From CAZCEC01 sp964497615 (GTDB taxonomy: Bacteria > Chloroflexota > Anaerolineae > Anaerolineales > UBA6663), in assembly GCA_964497615.1 (NCBI GenBank), contig CAZCEC010000061.1:1-40302 (forward strand): DNA of 40,302 nt, in the 5' to 3' direction. How positions within the stretch are numbered: the first letter of the stretch is position 1; each line of letters starts with the position of its first letter. Of this stretch, positions 1 to 7,739 are shown piece by piece. The position numbers were made by a program, and so were the translations under genes. Under the pieces are notes generated by a model. It did no database searches and had not been told where the DNA came from. It saw only the letters and a program-made list of their open reading frames with translations.

Positions 1-1926
1 TACGCCCTGGGCGTGATCATCTTTCACATGCTCACCGGGCAGTTGCCGTTCGAGGCCGACACGCCCATGGGCATGGCCTTCAAGCACATCACCGAGCCGC
101 CCCCGCGCCTCAAGGACGTCCGCCCGGACCTGCCCGCCGGCTGCGACGCCGCCCTGCTCACGGCCCTATCCAAGGACCCCGATTCCCGCTTCGCCACCGC
201 CTCGGCGCTGTATGGCGCGCTTCAGGCTGCCGGCGCCACGGCGGCCACCCAGAGCCCGGCCCCACCCCCGCCCCCTGCCATCGACCCGCCGACCCAGCCC
301 ATGACGCAAGCGGCGCCTGCACCGCCGGTGCAGAGCCCGTCCTATGCGCCCACCCAGGCTGTTCCCATCACTCCTCCCCCAGGCTATCAGCCCACCCAAA
401 TCGTCACCGGCGCGCCGCCGATGCCGTCCGCGCCCAGCCAGCCCGGCGGCGTGCGCCCGGCCGCGCCAGCCGCGCCCCCAGCCGTGGCGCCCTCCCGGCC
501 TCGCAGCCGGTGGCCGCTGCTCCTGCTGCTGGGCGTGGTGGGCCTCTTGGCCCTGGCGGCGATTGGCATTGGCGGCTTCCTGGTCGCGCCGCTTCTGTTT
601 GGCGGCGACCCCACCCCCACGGGACCTGGTGTGGCCACTACCGTGTCGCCTGCCGCCACAGGTTCCGCCACCGCGGCGGCCACGCCGTCGGAGACAATTG
701 CGCCGTCCCCCACGCCCCCCGCCACGGTGGGGCCTGGCCTGGAGAACCTGGCCGCGGGGCACGAAGCCTCCGCCTCGAACCTGGAACTGACCTTTCCTCC
801 GGCCCGCGCCGTCGACGGCATCTTTGATGATGATGCCAGCCGCTGGAGCGCCGGTGCGCATTCGCCACAGTGGATCGAGATCGACCTTGGCGCGCCTGCT
901 TCCGTTTGGGCCTTGCGCCTGTACGTTGATCAGTCCCCCGCCGGCCACACCCGCCACCTGGTCTATGGCCGCGCCGCGGGCGAAGATGAGCGCCTGCTGC
1001 ACGAATTTGCCGGCGAAACCACTGGCGGCGATGTGCTCTACTTCCGCCCGCCGTTCCCCTGGCTCGGCCTTCAGTTCATTCGCGTGGAAACGGTGGAGAG
1101 CCCCTCGTGGGTGGCCTGGCGCGAGGTCGAGGTCTTTGGCCGTTTCGACGCCGCCACCGAGCCGGCGCCCGTCACCGAAACCCCCGCTGCCGGAGCGGTC
1201 CGCTTCTCGGAGATCGACAAGATGCCGCAGGTGTATGTGCCGGCCGGTCCATTTGTCATGGGTAACGACGCCGGCCCCGCCGATCAGCAGCCTGCCCACA
1301 AGGTTGAGCTTAGCGCCTTCTGGATGGACCAGCTTGAAGTGACCAACGCGATGTATGCGGCCTGTGTGGCCGCCGGCCTGTGCTCGCCGCCCCTGGAGAC
1401 GCGCTCCATCACCCGCGCCGATTACTATGCCAACCCGGAGTTCGCCCAGCACCCGGTGCTGTTTGTCAACTGGTTCCAGGCCCAGAACTATTGCGAGTGG
1501 GCCGGCCGGCGCCTGCCCACCGAGGCCGAGTGGGAGAAGGCCGCGCGCGGCGACGATGAGCGTCTCTATCCCTGGGGCTCGGAAGCGCCTGACCCTGGCC
1601 GCCTCAATTACTCGCTCTCAGGCTATGCCGATACCATCCAGGGCGGGCAGTATCCTTCCGGCGCCAGCCCGTATGGCGCGCTGGACATGGCCGGCAACGC
1701 TTGGGAGTGGGTGGCCGACTGGTACGATGCCGGCTACTACGCCGTCTCCCCGCCGCAGGACCCGCCCGGCCCGCTCGTCACCGGCTGCCCAGAGGGCGAC
1801 TGCAAGGTGCTGCGCGGCGGCTCCTGGGACAGCACCGACGCCCAGGCCATGTCCACCACCCGTCTGTTCTTCGGCCCCAACGACTCGCGCGATGCCTTCA
1901 CGATCCGCTGCGCGCAGTCGCCCTGA
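1..1926 (+). CDS. Ser/Thr protein kinase (3' part) fused to discoidin-like and SUMF1/FGE-like domains
   Basis: The reading frame is open at the window edge, so the kinase N-lobe and catalytic loop lie upstream. The first residues (YALGVIIFHMLTGQLPF) are the C-lobe helix after the kinase APE region, and the kinase part ends near residue 75. A Pro/Thr-rich linker follows, then one membrane helix (about residues 167-196), a linker, an F5/8-type-C (discoidin)-like domain (about 245-385) and a SUMF1/FGE-sulfatase-like domain (about 400-637) with RRLPTEAEWEKAARG, DMAGNAWEWVADWYD and VLRGGSWD. The expected topology is a cytoplasmic kinase with an extracellular sensor. After GGSW I do not see the paired cysteines of true formylglycine-generating enzyme, so this domain probably binds a ligand or does other chemistry. 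The discoidin part is closely similar to one in the lipoprotein gene at 7740. The next gene starts within about 12 nt, which suggests one transcript. Confidence 0.9.
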   Translation, partial: YALGVIIFHMLTGQLPFEADTPMGMAFKHITEPPPRLKDVRPDLPAGCDAALLTALSKDPDSRFATASALYGALQAAGATAATQSPAPPPPPAIDPPTQPMTQAAPAPPVQSPSYAPTQAVPITPPPGYQPTQIVTGAPPMPSAPSQPGGVRPAAPAAPPAVAPSRPRSRWPLLLLLGVVGLLALAAIGIGGFLVAPLLFGGDPTPTGPGVATTVSPAATGSATAAATPSETIAPSPTPPATVGPGLENLAAGHEASASNLELTFPPARAVDGIFDDDASRWSAGAHSPQWIEIDLGAPASVWALRLYVDQSPAGHTRHLVYGRAAGEDERLLHEFAGETTGGDVLYFRPPFPWLGLQFIRVETVESPSWVAWREVEVFGRFDAATEPAPVTETPAAGAVRFSEIDKMPQVYVPAGPFVMGNDAGPADQQPAHKVELSAFWMDQLEVTNAMYAACVAAGLCSPPLETRSITRADYYANPEFAQHPVLFVNWFQAQNYCEWAGRRLPTEAEWEKAARGDDERLYPWGSEAPDPGRLNYSLSGYADTIQGGQYPSGASPYGALDMAGNAWEWVADWYDAGYYAVSPPQDPPGPLVTGCPEGDCKVLRGGSWDSTDAQAMSTTRLFFGPNDSRDAFTIRCAQSP

Positions 1927-1937
1927 GGTTCGTGCTC

Positions 1938-3296
1938 GTGGCGCCTGATACGCCCCCCGTCCAGCCCCGCCGCATCGGTTTTGTCTCCACCCGCTTTGCG
2001 GGCACCGACGGCGTCTCGATGGAGACTGCCAAGTGGGCGGAGGTGCTGGAAGGGCAGGGGCACACCTGCTTCTACTTCGCCGGTGAATCCGATCGCCCGC
2101 CCGAACGCAGCCGCCTTGTGCCCGAGGCCCACTTCACCCACCCGGCCATCGCCGCTATCGGCAACGCCGCGTTCGATTCGGACTTGAGCGCTGCCGACCT
2201 GGAGGAATTTGCCAACCCGCGCATGGCCAGCGTCGCCCGGTCGGTGCGCCACCGGGCCCGCCCGCCGGGGCTCACCAATCGCATCCGCGAGATCGCTCTG
2301 GAGCTGGAAGCCTGCCTCTACGCCTTCGTGCGCGACTTTGACATTGAACTGCTCATCGTCCAGAACGCGCTGGCCATCCCCATGAACCTGCCGCTGGGTC
2401 TGGCACTGACGGAGTTCATTGCCGAAACCAGCCTGCCCGTCATCGCCCATCACCATGATTTCTTTTGGGAGCGCCAGCGCTTCCAGGTGAGCTGCGTCGG
2501 CGACTACCTGCGCCTGGCGTTCCCGCCGGTGCTGCCCTCCATCCAGCATGTCGTCATCAATTCGGTGGCGGCCCAGGAGTTGAGCCGCCGGGCGGCGGTG
2601 GCCTCGGTCGTCATTCCCAACGTGATGGACTTTGAGCGGCCCCCTGCGCCACCGGATGCCTACACCCAGGATGTGCGCGCCGCGCTGGGCCTCGCGCCGG
2701 ATGAGTACTTTCTCCTCCAGCCCACGCGCGTTGTCCAACGCAAGGGGATCGAGCATGCTATCGAGTTGATCCGCCGCTTGGGGCTCAGGGCGCGCCTGGT
2801 CATCTCCCACGCGGCCGGCGACGAGGGCAGCGGCTACGAACAGCGGGTGCGGACCTTTGCCGATCTGCTGGCAGTCCCCGTCAACTTCGTGGCCGACATC
2901 ATCCAGGATCAGCGCGGGCTGACTGCCGACGGCCGCAAGGTCTATTCCCTGGCCGACGTTTACCCGTACGCCGATCTGGTCACCTACCCCTCCCTGATCG
3001 AGGGCTTTGGCAACGCCTTCTTGGAAGCGGTCTACTTCCGCCGGCCGGTGCTGGTCAACAACTATTCGATCTTCGATTTGGACATCAAGCCGAAGGGGTT
3101 TCAGGTAATCGAGTTTGACGGCTACATCACCGAGGCCACGCTCCAGCGCACCCGTCAGGTGTTGACCGACCCTCAGTTAGCGGCCCAGATGGTGGAGACC
3201 AACTACGCGCTGGCGCGGCGTCACTACTCGTACGCCATGCTCGAGCGCCGCCTGCAAACCCTGATCGCGGAAAAGTTTGGCGAAGCTGCGGCTTAG
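1938..3296 (+). CDS. GT4-type glycosyltransferase
   Basis: Predicted GT-B glycosyltransferase of about 452 residues, likely cytoplasmic or membrane-associated. Visible landmarks are an N-terminal Rossmann strand (RRIGFVSTRFAGTDGVSMET), a central HHHDFFWER segment, the donor-site loop LLQPTRVVQRKGIEHAI and the C-terminal YPSLIEGFGNAFLEAVYF. In the last one, the E-x-F-G-N-x-x-x-E pattern is the usual GT4 nucleotide-sugar-binding motif. The donor and acceptor cannot be told from sequence. The frame is open far upstream, but it overlaps the kinase gene there, so I place the start at a GTG just after that gene's stop. GTG at 1932 is also possible, but GAGG at 1925-1928 spaces better with 1938. It is probably co-transcribed with the kinase fusion gene. 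Confidence 0.8.
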   Translation: MAPDTPPVQPRRIGFVSTRFAGTDGVSMETAKWAEVLEGQGHTCFYFAGESDRPPERSRLVPEAHFTHPAIAAIGNAAFDSDLSAADLEEFANPRMASVARSVRHRARPPGLTNRIREIALELEACLYAFVRDFDIELLIVQNALAIPMNLPLGLALTEFIAETSLPVIAHHHDFFWERQRFQVSCVGDYLRLAFPPVLPSIQHVVINSVAAQELSRRAAVASVVIPNVMDFERPPAPPDAYTQDVRAALGLAPDEYFLLQPTRVVQRKGIEHAIELIRRLGLRARLVISHAAGDEGSGYEQRVRTFADLLAVPVNFVADIIQDQRGLTADGRKVYSLADVYPYADLVTYPSLIEGFGNAFLEAVYFRRPVLVNNYSIFDLDIKPKGFQVIEFDGYITEATLQRTRQVLTDPQLAAQMVETNYALARRHYSYAMLERRLQTLIAEKFGEAAA

Positions 3297-3304
3297 TGCA
3301 GCAA

Positions 3305-3371
3305 CATGCCACCTGTTCGGCATGGCGTAGTCCGGCCCTTTATGGGCCGGCCCGCGGCCATAATGGCCGCG
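3305..3371. repeat. Three consecutive stem-loops between convergent genes
   Basis: Three perfect inverted repeats lie side by side between the glycosyltransferase and MFS stops. They are CATGCC/GGCATG (3305-3310 and 3319-3324), CCGGCCC-TTTAT-GGGCCGG (3332-3350) and CGCGGCCA-TAA-TGGCCGCG (3353-3371). No T-tract follows, so this is not a canonical intrinsic terminator. It could still end or protect either transcript. Confidence 0.6.
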
Positions 3372-3408
3372 CCTACGGCTATCCCAATCAGGTCATCTGA
3401 ACGAAACA

Positions 3409-4698
3409 CTAGGCCGGCTGCGTATCCGCCTGCGGCGCGGGCAGCGCCTTCAACGTACTGCTGGGCACGCGCCAGATCGAGTGGGCAATTGACCCCAGCA
3501 CCGCCAGCACCCCGCACAGCACCAGCACTGGGCCCACGCCGAGCCAGCCCGCCAGGGCCACGCTTACCAGCGGGAACACAAACGCGCCGGTGTTCATGAT
3601 TGTGCCCCAGATGCCCATAAACTCGGAGCGCTTGGCGTCGGGCAAGGTCTTGAGCAGCACGTTGATGTGGCTTAGGTTGATCCCGGCTGCGAAGAAGCCA
3701 TTCACCACCGCAAACACCAGAATCAGGGTCAGGTTGGGTGACAGGCCCACCACCAGCGGGAAGACGCCCACGCTGAGGATGGTCAGGCGCAGGGTGGCGG
3801 CCTCGCGCAGGCGCTCCGCGGCCACGCGCCAGAACAGCAGCCCCACCACCGTGCTCGCCGCCGAGGTTGTGGTCAGCACGCCCAGCCAGGCATCGCTGGC
3901 GCCCAGTTCGCGCACGTAGTGCAGGATATACAGCGGGCCGGCCATCCATAGGCCCAGGCTGTGCAGCAGCGAGTTGCGCAGGATGCGGCGGAAGTCGCGG
4001 TACTGGCTCATCTCCGCCGGCCAGGGGCGCCACTCGCGCCAGGAGCGTTTGGGGGCCGCCGGGACCGGCGGCGGGGGCGGCAGGGCGGCGCGGCTGGCCT
4101 GGTTTGCCCGTACTACAGGCACCCAGATCAACACGCAGATCATGGCCGCCACCCAGCCCACCACATACATGGTCTGGTAGTTGGCGGGGAACTCCGCCCG
4201 GCTCAGCCACCACCCGGCGACGAGTGTGGTCAAGCCGACGACGGTCGAGTTGATCAGGCTGCGCACGGCAAACACCCGGATGCGGTGATTCTCCGGGATC
4301 ACATCCATCATCAGCGGGTGAATGCCCACGCTAAAGACATAGGCCGGCGCGGCAAACACCACCAGGATCAGCACCGCCAGCCGGGCCGGCGTCAGCCACC
4401 CCCCCGGCGCGAGCGGTGCCAGGATCAGCAGCAGGAAGCCGGTCCAGTGCAGCGCCAGGCTCCCCAGGGTCCACCAGCCCGGCTTGGAGCGGGACTGGAT
4501 AAACCGCCCCGCCGGGATGGAGATGAAGATGGCCGTCAGCGCCGGCAAGGCGCTCATCAGGCTGACGTCGCTGTTGGTGGCCCCCAGGCGCACCACGTAG
4601 GCGCCGTTGAAGGCGATGACGCCGCCCAGGATGGACGACCATAGGATTTCCAGGTAAAGCAAACGGATGAGGCGGGGGTCAATCGGACGGTAAAACAT
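3409..4698 (-). CDS. MFS transporter
   Basis: A 429-residue polytopic membrane protein with about 12 hydrophobic segments and the two-halves layout of the major facilitator superfamily. The N-terminal half begins MFYRPIDPRLIRLLYLEILW and shows AYVVRLGATNSDVSLMSALP and a loop with RFIQSRSKPGW. The central cytoplasmic linker is Pro/Arg-rich (about residues 205-230), before the second half starts with QYRDFRRILRNSLLHSLG. The ATG at 4698 is the first good start. No strong ribosome-binding site is visible. Substrate is unknown, and no neighbour points to one. The gene is divergent from the class V aminotransferase and convergent with the glycosyltransferase. Confidence 0.8.
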   Translation of the reverse strand: MFYRPIDPRLIRLLYLEILWSSILGGVIAFNGAYVVRLGATNSDVSLMSALPALTAIFISIPAGRFIQSRSKPGWWTLGSLALHWTGFLLLILAPLAPGGWLTPARLAVLILVVFAAPAYVFSVGIHPLMMDVIPENHRIRVFAVRSLINSTVVGLTTLVAGWWLSRAEFPANYQTMYVVGWVAAMICVLIWVPVVRANQASRAALPPPPPVPAAPKRSWREWRPWPAEMSQYRDFRRILRNSLLHSLGLWMAGPLYILHYVRELGASDAWLGVLTTTSAASTVVGLLFWRVAAERLREAATLRLTILSVGVFPLVVGLSPNLTLILVFAVVNGFFAAGINLSHINVLLKTLPDAKRSEFMGIWGTIMNTGAFVFPLVSVALAGWLGVGPVLVLCGVLAVLGSIAHSIWRVPSSTLKALPAPQADTQPA

Positions 4699-4805
4699 GG
4701 GCGGCCTGATTCCGAGCGGCGTCTAGACGACCAGAATCAATAGAGACAAAGTCGAGGGGTAAGCCAGTTGGGTGCGGTGGTGGGGGTCTTCGGTGGAGAT
4801 AGGTC

Positions 4806-4853
4806 AGAGACCGGGAGGAAGTCAAGTCCCGGTCTCTAGCGGTACGATACCGC
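4806..4853. repeat. Two adjacent perfect inverted repeats in a divergent intergenic region
   Basis: In the 237-nt gap between the divergent MFS and aminotransferase genes there is an 11-bp perfect inverted repeat (AGAGACCGGGA at 4806-4816 and TCCCGGTCTCT at 4827-4837, 10-nt loop). A 6-bp one follows at once (GCGGTA-CGA-TACCGC, 4839-4853). They could be an operator or a transcript hairpin. Apart from these and the TATAAT box I see nothing else in this gap. Confidence 0.55.
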
Positions 4854-4922
4854 GTTTCCACCAATCGGTCAACCGCAATTCTGCTGCATTAAGCGGGTTC
4901 TCATATTGGGCCATTCCTCCCC

Positions 4923-4928
4923 TATAAT
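4923..4928 (+). promoter_or_regulatory. -10 box (TATAAT) of a leaderless gene
   Basis: A perfect TATAAT ends 7 nt before the ATG at 4936. Transcription would then begin at or next to the start codon. No clear TTGACA-like -35 box is present at 16-18 nt. Confidence 0.65.
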
Positions 4929-4935
4929 CCGGCCC

Positions 4936-6111
4936 ATGTCCTCAACCGCCTACACCCCCGGCGCCCTGCGCCATCAGTTCCTGCTCGACCCTGACGTGAC
5001 GTTTCTTAACCACGGCTCCTTCGGCGCCTGCCCGCGCCCCGTCTTCGAGGAGTACCAGCGCCTCCAGCGCGAGCTGGAGCGCGAGCCGGTGGACTTCCTG
5101 GGCCGCCGGGGCACCGCCCTGCTGGCCCAGGCCCGCGCCGAACTGGCCGCCTTCCTGGGCGCCGCCGCCGATGAGGTGGTCTACTTCCCCAACCCCACCA
5201 CCGCCGCCAACGCCGTGGCCCGCAGCCTCCAGCTCGGCCCCGGCGATGAAGTGCTCACCACCGACCACGAATACGGCGCCATTGACCGCACCTGGCGCTT
5301 CCTGTCGCGCCAATCCGGCTTTGCCTATCGCAACCATCCCATGCCCCTGCCCGTGACCACCCACGCCGATTTCGTGGAGCGGTTCTGGGCCGCCGTTACA
5401 CCGCGCACCAAGGTCATCGCCATCAGCCACCTCACCACCAGCAGCGCCCTCATCTTCCCCGTGGCCGAGATCTGCCGCCGCGCCCGCGCAGCCGGCCTGT
5501 TCACCGTGGTGGATGGCGCCCACGCGCCCGCCCACATCCCGGTGAACCTGGCCGCGATCGGCGCGGACTGCTACCTGGGCGCGTGCCACAAATGGATGTG
5601 CGCGCCCAAAGGCTCCGCCTTCCTCTACGCCCGGCGCGAGGTGCAGTCTCAGTTGATGCCGTTAGTGGTCAGTTGGGGATACGAGTCCGCTGCGCCCAGC
5701 GGCTCGCAGTTCATTGACTATCACGAATGGCAGGGCACCCGCGATATCTCCGCCTACCTCGCCACGCCGGCCGCCATTCGCTTCCAGGCCGAGCACGACT
5801 GGCCCGCCGTCCGCGCCGCCTGCCACCGCCTGGCCCTGGAGACGCGCGAGCGCCTGAATGCCCTCACCGGCTGCGATTCAATCTGCCCGCCCGGCGATGA
5901 ATGGCTGGGCCAGATGGTCGCCATCCGCCTGCCGCCCGCCACCGAGGTGGGGGCGCTGGGCGCGCGTTTGTGGAACGACTATCGGATCGAGATTCCGGTC
6001 TATCGCTGGAATGACCAGCCGCTGCTGCGCCTGTCGGTCCAGGCTTACACCACCCAGGCGGATATCGACAAGCTGGTGCAGGTGCTGGCTGAATGGTTGC
6101 CGAGGCGATAG
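4936..6111 (+). CDS. Class V aminotransferase (isopenicillin N epimerase-like)
   Basis: A 391-residue PLP enzyme of the class V aminotransferase/cysteine-desulfurase superfamily, closest in appearance to CefD-like 'isopenicillin N epimerase' proteins. Landmarks are FLNHGSFGACPRPVFEEYQ near the N-terminus, TTDHEYGAIDRTW, VDGAHAPAHIP (Asp193 for the PLP pyridine nitrogen) and CYLGACHKWMCAPKGSAFLY, where Lys219 is the expected Schiff-base lysine. It is full length. The frame extends upstream to a TTG at 4906, but the ATG at 4936 sits 7 nt behind a perfect TATAAT and begins the conserved sequence. Many such proteins are desulfurases or lyases of unknown substrate. There is no beta-lactam cluster here, so the CefD name should not be read as function. 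Confidence 0.85.
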   Translation: MSSTAYTPGALRHQFLLDPDVTFLNHGSFGACPRPVFEEYQRLQRELEREPVDFLGRRGTALLAQARAELAAFLGAAADEVVYFPNPTTAANAVARSLQLGPGDEVLTTDHEYGAIDRTWRFLSRQSGFAYRNHPMPLPVTTHADFVERFWAAVTPRTKVIAISHLTTSSALIFPVAEICRRARAAGLFTVVDGAHAPAHIPVNLAAIGADCYLGACHKWMCAPKGSAFLYARREVQSQLMPLVVSWGYESAAPSGSQFIDYHEWQGTRDISAYLATPAAIRFQAEHDWPAVRAACHRLALETRERLNALTGCDSICPPGDEWLGQMVAIRLPPATEVGALGARLWNDYRIEIPVYRWNDQPLLRLSVQAYTTQADIDKLVQVLAEWLPRR

Positions 6112-6112
6112 G

Positions 6113-6466
6113 CTAAGACTGGCCCAGCAGTACCTTCACATCCAGGTACGCAAACAGCCCCATCACCGCCAGCATCCCCGCGCTTAGCGCCAGGTAGCGC
6201 CAGCGCCAGTTCGTGTTCCACAGCCGCCGCACGTTGTAGGCGATCATCACCAGCGCCACCGCCTCAATCGCCAGGCTCAGCCCGGCCGAGAACGCGCCGG
6301 TGACGCCAAACCAGGGCAGGATGAAAGGCAGCACCACATATTGCAGCGTGCAGCGAATCGCCACCCACACCATTGACCCCCCCAGCACGCGGTCGGCGCG
6401 GCGGCCGTCATTCTCGCTGGGGGCAGCCAGTTCGGTCGCTGTCTGAGTTGTCATCTTTGTCGTCAT
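6113..6466 (-). CDS. Small membrane protein of unknown function
   Basis: A 117-residue protein with a charged N-terminus (MTTKMTTQTATELAAPSEND) and three or so membrane helices, around residues 35-55, 58-78 and 92-112. The turn between the last two holds RRLWNTNWRWRYL. I do not recognise a family. The ATG at 6466 is preferred because a TACGAT box ends 7 nt upstream. The ATG at 6454 is an alternative. It converges with the aminotransferase with only one nucleotide between the stops, and it lies downstream of the C-S lyase gene on the same strand. Confidence 0.65.
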   Translation of the reverse strand: MTTKMTTQTATELAAPSENDGRRADRVLGGSMVWVAIRCTLQYVVLPFILPWFGVTGAFSAGLSLAIEAVALVMIAYNVRRLWNTNWRWRYLALSAGMLAVMGLFAYLDVKVLLGQS

Positions 6467-6473
6467 GGTCCTA

Positions 6474-6479
6474 ATCGTA
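6474..6479 (-). promoter_or_regulatory. -10-like box (TACGAT) upstream of the small membrane protein gene
   Basis: Read on the minus strand, TACGAT ends 7 nt before the ATG at 6466, matching the spacing of the other boxes in this window. The intervening TAGGACC could also act as a weak ribosome-binding site, so this case is less clear than the others. Confidence 0.4.
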
Positions 6480-6506
6480 CCATCATTCCGGGCCCGCACT
6501 GGCCTC

Positions 6507-7676
6507 TCACCCCGCCAGAGCCGCCTTCATCCGCCCCAGTGCTTCGGCCAGCATCGGGCGCGGGCAGCCAAAGTTGAGCCGCACAAACCCCTCGCCCCCC
6601 GGCCCAAACCCCGCCCCGTCGCTGCACGCCACCCGCCCCAGGTCCAAAAAGCACTGGCACGGCGCCGATAGCCCCGACCCGCGGCAATCCAGCCACGCGA
6701 GATAGGTGGCCTCCGGCGGCGCCACGCTTATCCCCGGCATCTCCTGCGCCACGAACTGCGTCACGAAGTCGCGGTTGCCTTCCAGATAAGCCAAGAGCTG
6801 CGTCAGCCACTCGCCGCCCTCCCGGTAGGCCGCCTCCGCCGCGATCAGCCCCATCACGTTCACCCACGTCACCAGACCGCGCCGGGCCTGGATATAGGCC
6901 TCGCGCAGTTCCGCGTTGGGGATGATGGCGATGGAGCATTGCAGACCGGCCAGGTTGAACGTCTTGCTGGGCGCGATGAGGGTGATCGTGCGCTGTTCAA
7001 TCTCCGGCGCCAGCGAGGCGATGGGAGCATGCGTCCGGCCCGGATAGATCAACTCGGCGTGGATCTCGTCCGCGCAGATCGTCACCCCCCGCCGCAGGCA
7101 AATCTCCGCCATCCGTTCCAGCTCGTCGCGCCCGAACATCCGCCCGGTGGGATTGTGGGGATTGCACAGCAGGAACATGCGCGTTGCCGGACTGAACGCC
7201 GCCTCGAACGCCTCCCAATCGATGACGTACCGCCCATTCGCGTCGCGCGCCAGCCCGGCGTCGCGCCTCGCCATCCCGGCGTGCGCCGCCGTCTCCAGCA
7301 TGGGTTGATAGATGGGCGTCTGCACAATGAGTTCGCCCCCCGGCGCGGCGGCGGTGTGCGCGGCCAGGTTGAAGCCCGTTACCACCCCCGGCACAAACAC
7401 CAGCGCCTCCGGCCCCACCTGCCAGCCGTACTGCCGCTTCAGCCGCTCCACCACGATCTCCCGCAGGGCCGGGCTGTGGGACATCTTCCCGTCGAAGCGC
7501 GGGTACCCGAATACACCGCCCGACACGAAGTCGAGCAGGGCTTGCCGCACTGGCTCCGGCGACACAAAATCCATGTCGGCCACGAACATGGGCAGCACAT
7601 CCGCCGGGTGCGAGGTCCACTTGGCGCTGTGGGTCTCGCGGCGTTCGGGCAGTCGGTCAAAGTCGTAAATCGTCAT
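6507..7676 (-). CDS. MalY/PatB-type pyridoxal-phosphate C-S lyase (cystathionine beta-lyase)
   Basis: A 389-residue fold-type I PLP enzyme of the MalY/PatB subgroup, which cleaves C-S bonds in cystathionine and cysteine conjugates or acts as an aminotransferase. The N-terminus TIYDFDRLPERRETHSAKW and the VADMDF motif are typical of this subgroup. Other landmarks are FVPGVVTGFNLAAHT, CNPHNPTGRMF (Asn175), ICADEIHAELIYPG (Asp203) and LIAPSKTFNLAGLQ with Lys238 as the Schiff-base lysine. The frame is open further upstream, but that part is low-complexity Arg/Gly and runs over the divergent gene. The ATG at 7676 has a good AGGAGA just upstream. It acts in the cytosol, probably in sulfur amino-acid metabolism. 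Confidence 0.9.
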   Translation of the reverse strand: MTIYDFDRLPERRETHSAKWTSHPADVLPMFVADMDFVSPEPVRQALLDFVSGGVFGYPRFDGKMSHSPALREIVVERLKRQYGWQVGPEALVFVPGVVTGFNLAAHTAAAPGGELIVQTPIYQPMLETAAHAGMARRDAGLARDANGRYVIDWEAFEAAFSPATRMFLLCNPHNPTGRMFGRDELERMAEICLRRGVTICADEIHAELIYPGRTHAPIASLAPEIEQRTITLIAPSKTFNLAGLQCSIAIIPNAELREAYIQARRGLVTWVNVMGLIAAEAAYREGGEWLTQLLAYLEGNRDFVTQFVAQEMPGISVAPPEATYLAWLDCRGSGLSAPCQCFLDLGRVACSDGAGFGPGGEGFVRLNFGCPRPMLAEALGRMKAALAG

Positions 7677-7727
7677 GCTTCTCCTATCTTGATTCTGATA
7701 TGGCGGCTGCCCCGGCGCATTCGGTCC

Positions 7728-7733
7728 TATACT
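7728..7733 (+). promoter_or_regulatory. -10 box (TATACT) of a leaderless gene
   Basis: TATACT ends 6 nt before the ATG at 7740 of the discoidin-amidohydrolase gene, in the short divergent gap behind the C-S lyase start. Confidence 0.55.
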
Positions 7734-7739
7734 GGGCGC

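Noticed and set aside
166..1452. Long open frame on the minus strand opposite the kinase fusion gene
   Set aside because: It is Arg/Gly-rich, has no recognisable domain, and is explained by high GC and the strong coding bias of the plus strand. Similar long shadows occur opposite most genes in the window.
1701..1937. Upstream extension of the GT4 gene
   Set aside because: It would overlap the end of the kinase gene by over 200 nt with Arg-rich, unconserved sequence. The conserved Rossmann start lies after 1938.
4936..6111. Beta-lactam biosynthesis from the isopenicillin N epimerase-like gene
   Set aside because: No ACV synthetase, isopenicillin N synthase or other biosynthetic gene is nearby, and this PLP family is broad.
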